DNA from: Kryptolebias marmoratus
Taxonomy: Eukaryota > Chordata > Actinopteri > Cyprinodontiformes > Rivulidae
Direction: 5' to 3'
Assembly: GCF_001649575.2 (NCBI RefSeq)
Contig: NC_051443.1
Location: 20,339,083-20,403,082, forward strand
DNA: 64,000 bases
Shown here: one piece after another, positions 60,200-64,000 of the stretch
Position numbering within the stretch: the first letter of the stretch is position 1
Layout: every line of letters begins with the position of its first letter
Translations under genes and position numbers: made by a program
Notes under the pieces: generated by a model
Database searches by the model: none
The model's input: the letters and a program-made list of their open reading frames with translations, nothing else
Told to the model about the DNA's origin: nothing

Positions 60200-63100
60200 A
60201 CGAGGAGCAGAAAGCTGTGCAGCAGAGAGATTAATGCTCCCAACATATCACGCATCTGTGCCTGTCAGACTTACTCTGGAACAGAATGGAAAAAAATAAT
60301 ACGCATACCATTTACACAAAGCACTCCAACAAAAAAATTGCAATGCATAACAAACTGCAGATGCCTTTGGGTGACATTATTGGTATGACAAAGCGTGTTA
60401 GCTCGACAAACTGGGGGACCTACAATGAGACTCACAAAGCCACATGGGATAGTCCCAAATTACCTTGAAACAACAAAGTCCAATTTACTCAGAAGAGAAA
60501 AGCTAAAAAGTTGTGGGTGACAAGGAAACCAATATGAGCCCACAGAACTCGTGGTGATGCATAAACAATTAGATGAACCACAAAAAAGTTATCCATCCAC
60601 TATTTTGGACTGCCAATTGATTTTGATTAAAAGTCAAGCTCTTAATGGCTGTCAGTTCTTTAAAGTAAAGTAAGGTTGGCTGCTCATTTGGGCCTGAATG
60701 GAGTCCAGCCACGTCCTAATCAATAACCTGAACAGGTACCTCTCTGTGGTTCATATATGATCAATTTGCCACTGAATGGTGGAGCCGAACTTTCTTGCTC
60801 ATTTTGTTGCAAAACCACAGGATCACAGCTGTCACAGTGAGTTGAAGCATTAAATGAATACTCTAGATGAATGTTTCTTACAGCATTAGACGTGTATAAA
60901 CACCATATGCTGGCTGCCTTGTGCAAACAATATCATAACATGTGGGCGCAAGACAGTAAATTGGTTTTCATAAATGAAAATTTAGTTTTTCAATTTCAAG
61001 AACTCAGTTTTTCAGCTTGAAATATGCCTACAAAGATGGTTTTCACTTTCCTTCTTGAATATATGATCTTTTATTTTTCTTTCAATTTATTTCAGCAAGA
61101 CAATGTAAAACCACAGTTTTACTGCAATAATTGCTCCGACAGTTTGAATGTTAAATTTGACCACATATTGTCCTGGTGTGTTAGCAAAAAATAAAAACAT
61201 ACAACGTTTAATAAATCAAATTTAGAATAAAGAAGTCCCTTCAGTGTCAAGCAGCTCATATTCTACATACAATAAGCAAGATTGTTTTAAGCAATGAAGC
61301 TTTTTTAAGCAATTATTTAGTAAGCGTTTCTATTTTTTTTTTTCAAAATACATGAATTGATCCCAAAAATAATAATAATAAAAAAAACCAATTAACTCTT
61401 TAACCTTAAAATGTTATTTAAAAAGGCATTAAGTTCCAATTAAGATCCTGGAAGCTTCATTGTACAAATGCTAAACTGTTCTTAAAGTCCAGTTGACACC
61501 AATCGTAACTATTCTGATTGAAACATGTCACAACTTTGGTGTTGTTTTTTGTCTTTTAACTGTTGAATGAAAGTTCAGTTTGACTTTTGTTGTTTTTATA
61601 GTGAAACAAGTCTTTGCTTTGTGCTGATAGAAGTTCACCAGTCTACTCCAAATAGTTTCGTATACCATTAGCACAAGTATATACTATCAGAGCTCAGATG
61701 GCATCCTGCTACTTGTCTCTTTTTATCTGCTGCTCTATTTGTTTGTTGTCCCTTTCTATTGTTCATTTCAGCCTGTGCATTTGCCTTTTTGTCTGTTTAT
61801 TTCTCTTTCCCTTTCCTCACTTTTCTTTTTTTTTAATCTTCAGAATCACACCAAACATTCCATATTTTTGCAAGTGGAAATCAATTAGATAATCTGTCAC
61901 GGTGTAACTGCTTGACATTTTATAAAATACCCAAACTTTCTGCTCATTAAATGCTGACTGTCAGTTAAAAGGGCTTTACTTGTCTGTGTAATCGTAAATA
62001 ATTTTTGCAACATTGAGATCCCTTAGACTAGCTGCTCAGGGAATGAAATGCCAAGTCTTGGCTTCATGATAGCATCTATACATCCTGAAGTAGCAGTCAG
62101 GATAAAATGGGCTTTACTCAGCACCAATTTAATCCTGCTAAGAGCTGCTGTCTTGCAGCATTTCAATCCTTCATAGGAAAAGGCCACAGGAGAAGGTTGA
62201 TACACCAAGCTATGCCATGCTTATTATTAAAATGATTATCTTTCAATAGCTGGGATGACGATAGCAAACAAAAGTCTTTTAGAAGGTAATATTTAAGGTA
62301 CTTAACTGCTTAGAAAGTCAATAATTATGGTTTTGTCCGTTTTAAAATGTAAGTGGTTAATATTAACATTTAAAATATGCATTATTTTCTTTCTTCTTCA
62401 TATTTGTTGTTCTCTGGAAATGCAGCCCCTTACAGCCTACACTTCAGCTATATACTGGTTTGTGGAGCTGCAGCTTGGATTATGAATTCTTTTTGTGTGT
62501 ATTTTTATCACATTTTTTATCTTTTTGTGCTTTTCTGCTGTGAGCATATAATTATACCTCATTAGTAGACCTGATCTAAAGCCTAGATGGCAGTCTTAAA
62601 AGGCTGATAAAAAGCTAAATATATCGTCTGTGTTATTTAATCAACACATCGATCCCTTTCTCATTATGAACACCTGAGATGTGCAGCCTAAAGGACCCGT
62701 CACAAAGCGTCTAATTTACACCAACTCTGCAAACAAAACCCAGGTGGATTAGTGGAGTTTCATTAGGAGGGCCATTAATACTCATAAATTAATTTCACAC
62801 ATTGTTTAACCTGAGTTGGCGAAAAAAGGGTTGTCTCTTGTGTAAAATAATCACCGGTGCTGAGGAGGTTTATTAAGCCTTTGTTTAAGCCCAGTAAATA
62901 TGCTTTTTTCCCCCTCCAGAAGTCTCAAACCAAAACGTCTCTTAAACTGTAGTGATATCATGAAGCTACAACACAGCTGCTCTTTTTTTTTTCCTTGCCA
63001 ACTTGTCAGCCACATAAGGGTTCATAAATATATATATATTAATGTGGGCTTTTTTCAGTATACAATGCTGACTGTTGTTTAGGAAACTCTAGAAACAAAA

Positions 63101-63631
63101 TACCATTCTATTTGTTAACTTCTGATGTTTTATTGATCTATATGTCCACCCCAACCTTCAGACCATCCAGACTTTGCAATTCATTAATCTCATTTGTTAT
63201 TTAATTAACTTATTTGTCTTTTTTCCACCTTTCCTGGCTAATTGAGAGTCCTTTTGCAAACCTTGCTTTGCATATCACCTTGATAAACTGCCTTTCAGTG
63301 TTACCACTTCCAAACCGTGTCTGCAAATGGATGAGGAAATGAATCAGATTACTAATTTATAGTTTTTGACAGATGTGGCAACATTGAAGTTCCTGTCACT
63401 ATTTTGTCATCATTTTTTTTTCTTTTGTGGTTTTAAACTGGGTATCCATTACAAAGATGACAGTAAAGTCAAATATAGATTATTTTGATGATTGTTAGCA
63501 TTTACCTTTACAATACAGCTACAGGATAATGTAGCTCTTCTACCCAATTCAATGTAGTAAATCTCAGTTTGTCTCCATATCCTAAATACTGCAGGTCAGA
63601 GCACTATGACAAGCCAATCATCTCCCAAAAA
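60200..63631. other. Non-coding stretch with a CNE-like block
   Basis: The 62,640-62,890 part has a mixed, non-repetitive texture with CATTAATACTCATAAATTAA and GGTGGATTAG motifs typical of vertebrate regulatory elements. This is an impression only. A short TATATATATA run lies at 63028-63039. No transposon recognised. Confidence 0.4.
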
Positions 63632-63654
63632 GTATATTCCAAAAAGGAATATAC
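63632..63654. repeat. Perfect 9-bp inverted repeat
   Basis: GTATATTCC (63632-63640), five A, then GGAATATAC (63646-63654). It lies 45 bases before a candidate exon. Confidence 0.9.
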
Positions 63655-63698
63655 AATTTTCAAGTTTTTTTTTTTTTTTTATTATATTTTATTTTTAG

Positions 63699-63893
63699 AA
63701 AGATAAAGTTGAAGAGAAGCAGGAGAAAGATATGGAGAAAAATAAGAAGCAAGTGAATGACAGATGGGGAAAAACCAAAGAGAGTAGAAATAATCATGAG
63801 AGGAAAATAAATTATTGCAAAGATGGAAAATGCAGATCAAACAAAAAAAGGTTCCAACCAGAGAGTGATGAAGAGTCAGATGAAGACAAGTAG
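63699..63893 (+). CDS. Candidate terminal coding exon, Lys/Glu-rich protein with acidic C-terminus
   Basis: A T-rich tract (63665-63696) ends in TTTTTAG, a textbook splice acceptor. From 63699 one frame runs 64 codons to TAG (63891-63893): it begins KDKVEEKQEKDMEKNKKQ, passes DRWGKTKESRNNHERK and CKDGKCRSNKKRFQ, and ends PESDEESDEDK. The codon just before the exon is TAG, so the frame exists only if spliced, and no ATG is needed. Charged, low-hydrophobicity composition with an acidic terminal ESDEESDEDK (casein-kinase-like context) suits a nuclear or RNA-associated protein or a coiled-coil linker, but no family was recognised. Upstream exons were not found in the window. Chance frames of this length are expected in 64 kb, so support comes from the acceptor plus the coherent composition. 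Confidence 0.4.
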   Translation, partial: KDKVEEKQEKDMEKNKKQVNDRWGKTKESRNNHERKINYCKDGKCRSNKKRFQPESDEESDEDK

Positions 63894-64000
63894 AGGTGCT
63901 GCATTTTTCACACCCAGCTCTTAAATGTCATATCTTATATAAAACAAAAAAATCTGACTGAAAAATATTTTATTGATACAATTAGCTTGTTACTAAGTAA

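Noticed and set aside
1..64000. CRISPR arrays, rRNA, working tRNA genes, bacterial operons, endogenous retroviral genes
   Set aside because: Looked for and not seen; the tandem repeats present are microsatellites without unique spacers, and the only reverse-transcriptase pieces are LINE-type.

Overview
This is a stretch of AT-rich vertebrate nuclear DNA, most likely from a teleost (percomorph-type) fish. The assignment rests on the repeats: a tRNA-derived SINE-like family with a GGATGGATGG tail, a hAT-type MITE with a TIR starting CAGTGNTGTCCAATCC, non-LTR retrotransposon fragments of types common in teleosts, and a TTAA-flanked MITE. I recognise these from general knowledge of fish repeats and ran no search. 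No bacterial-style gene organisation, rRNA, CRISPR or operon is present. No complete protein-coding gene can be supported. The window reads as intergenic or long-intron DNA, with one reasonable terminal-exon candidate at the far right.

Layout. 1-165 is the 5' end of a LINE endonuclease region with a frameshift. 2131-2186 is a SINE tail. 7-23 kb holds dispersed copies of a repeat called family A here, a hAT-like remnant with a tRNA-like insert (13.2-13.9 kb), and simple repeats. 24.4-25.0 kb is a SINE whose tRNA-like head carries a 17-unit pentamer expansion and whose tail is split by a MITE. 25-34 kb is mostly unique AT-rich sequence. A TTAA MITE lies at 34.07 kb and a family B repeat at 39.15 kb. 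Assembly gap 1 (41756-42529) sits between an ATCC array and a CA array. 43.7-50.5 kb is repeat-dense: three family A copies, a 5'-truncated LINE of probable R4/Dong (Rex6-like) type inside a TA microsatellite and interrupted by gap 2 (47986-48527), two family B copies and a near-complete minus-strand SINE. A second LINE reverse-transcriptase remnant (L2/CR1/Rex1 type, minus strand) lies at 56.86-57.15 kb.

Possible genes. The best host-gene candidate is 63699-63893: a strong splice acceptor followed by 64 open codons, Lys/Glu-rich and ending ESDEESDEDK-stop. Weaker exon-like islands are at 10536-10694, 35686-35730, 37942-38190 (minus) and 60095-60199. None of these encodes a protein I recognise. 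Open frames of 60-70 codons are expected by chance in 64 kb of this composition, so confidence stays low. Most remaining open frames are judged spurious.

The most notable observations are the nested SINE/MITE with an internal pentamer expansion, the LINE in a TA microsatellite with a fold-back at its truncated 5' junction, and family A, which has nine recognisable copies or fragments and a shared GC-rich 3' hairpin.
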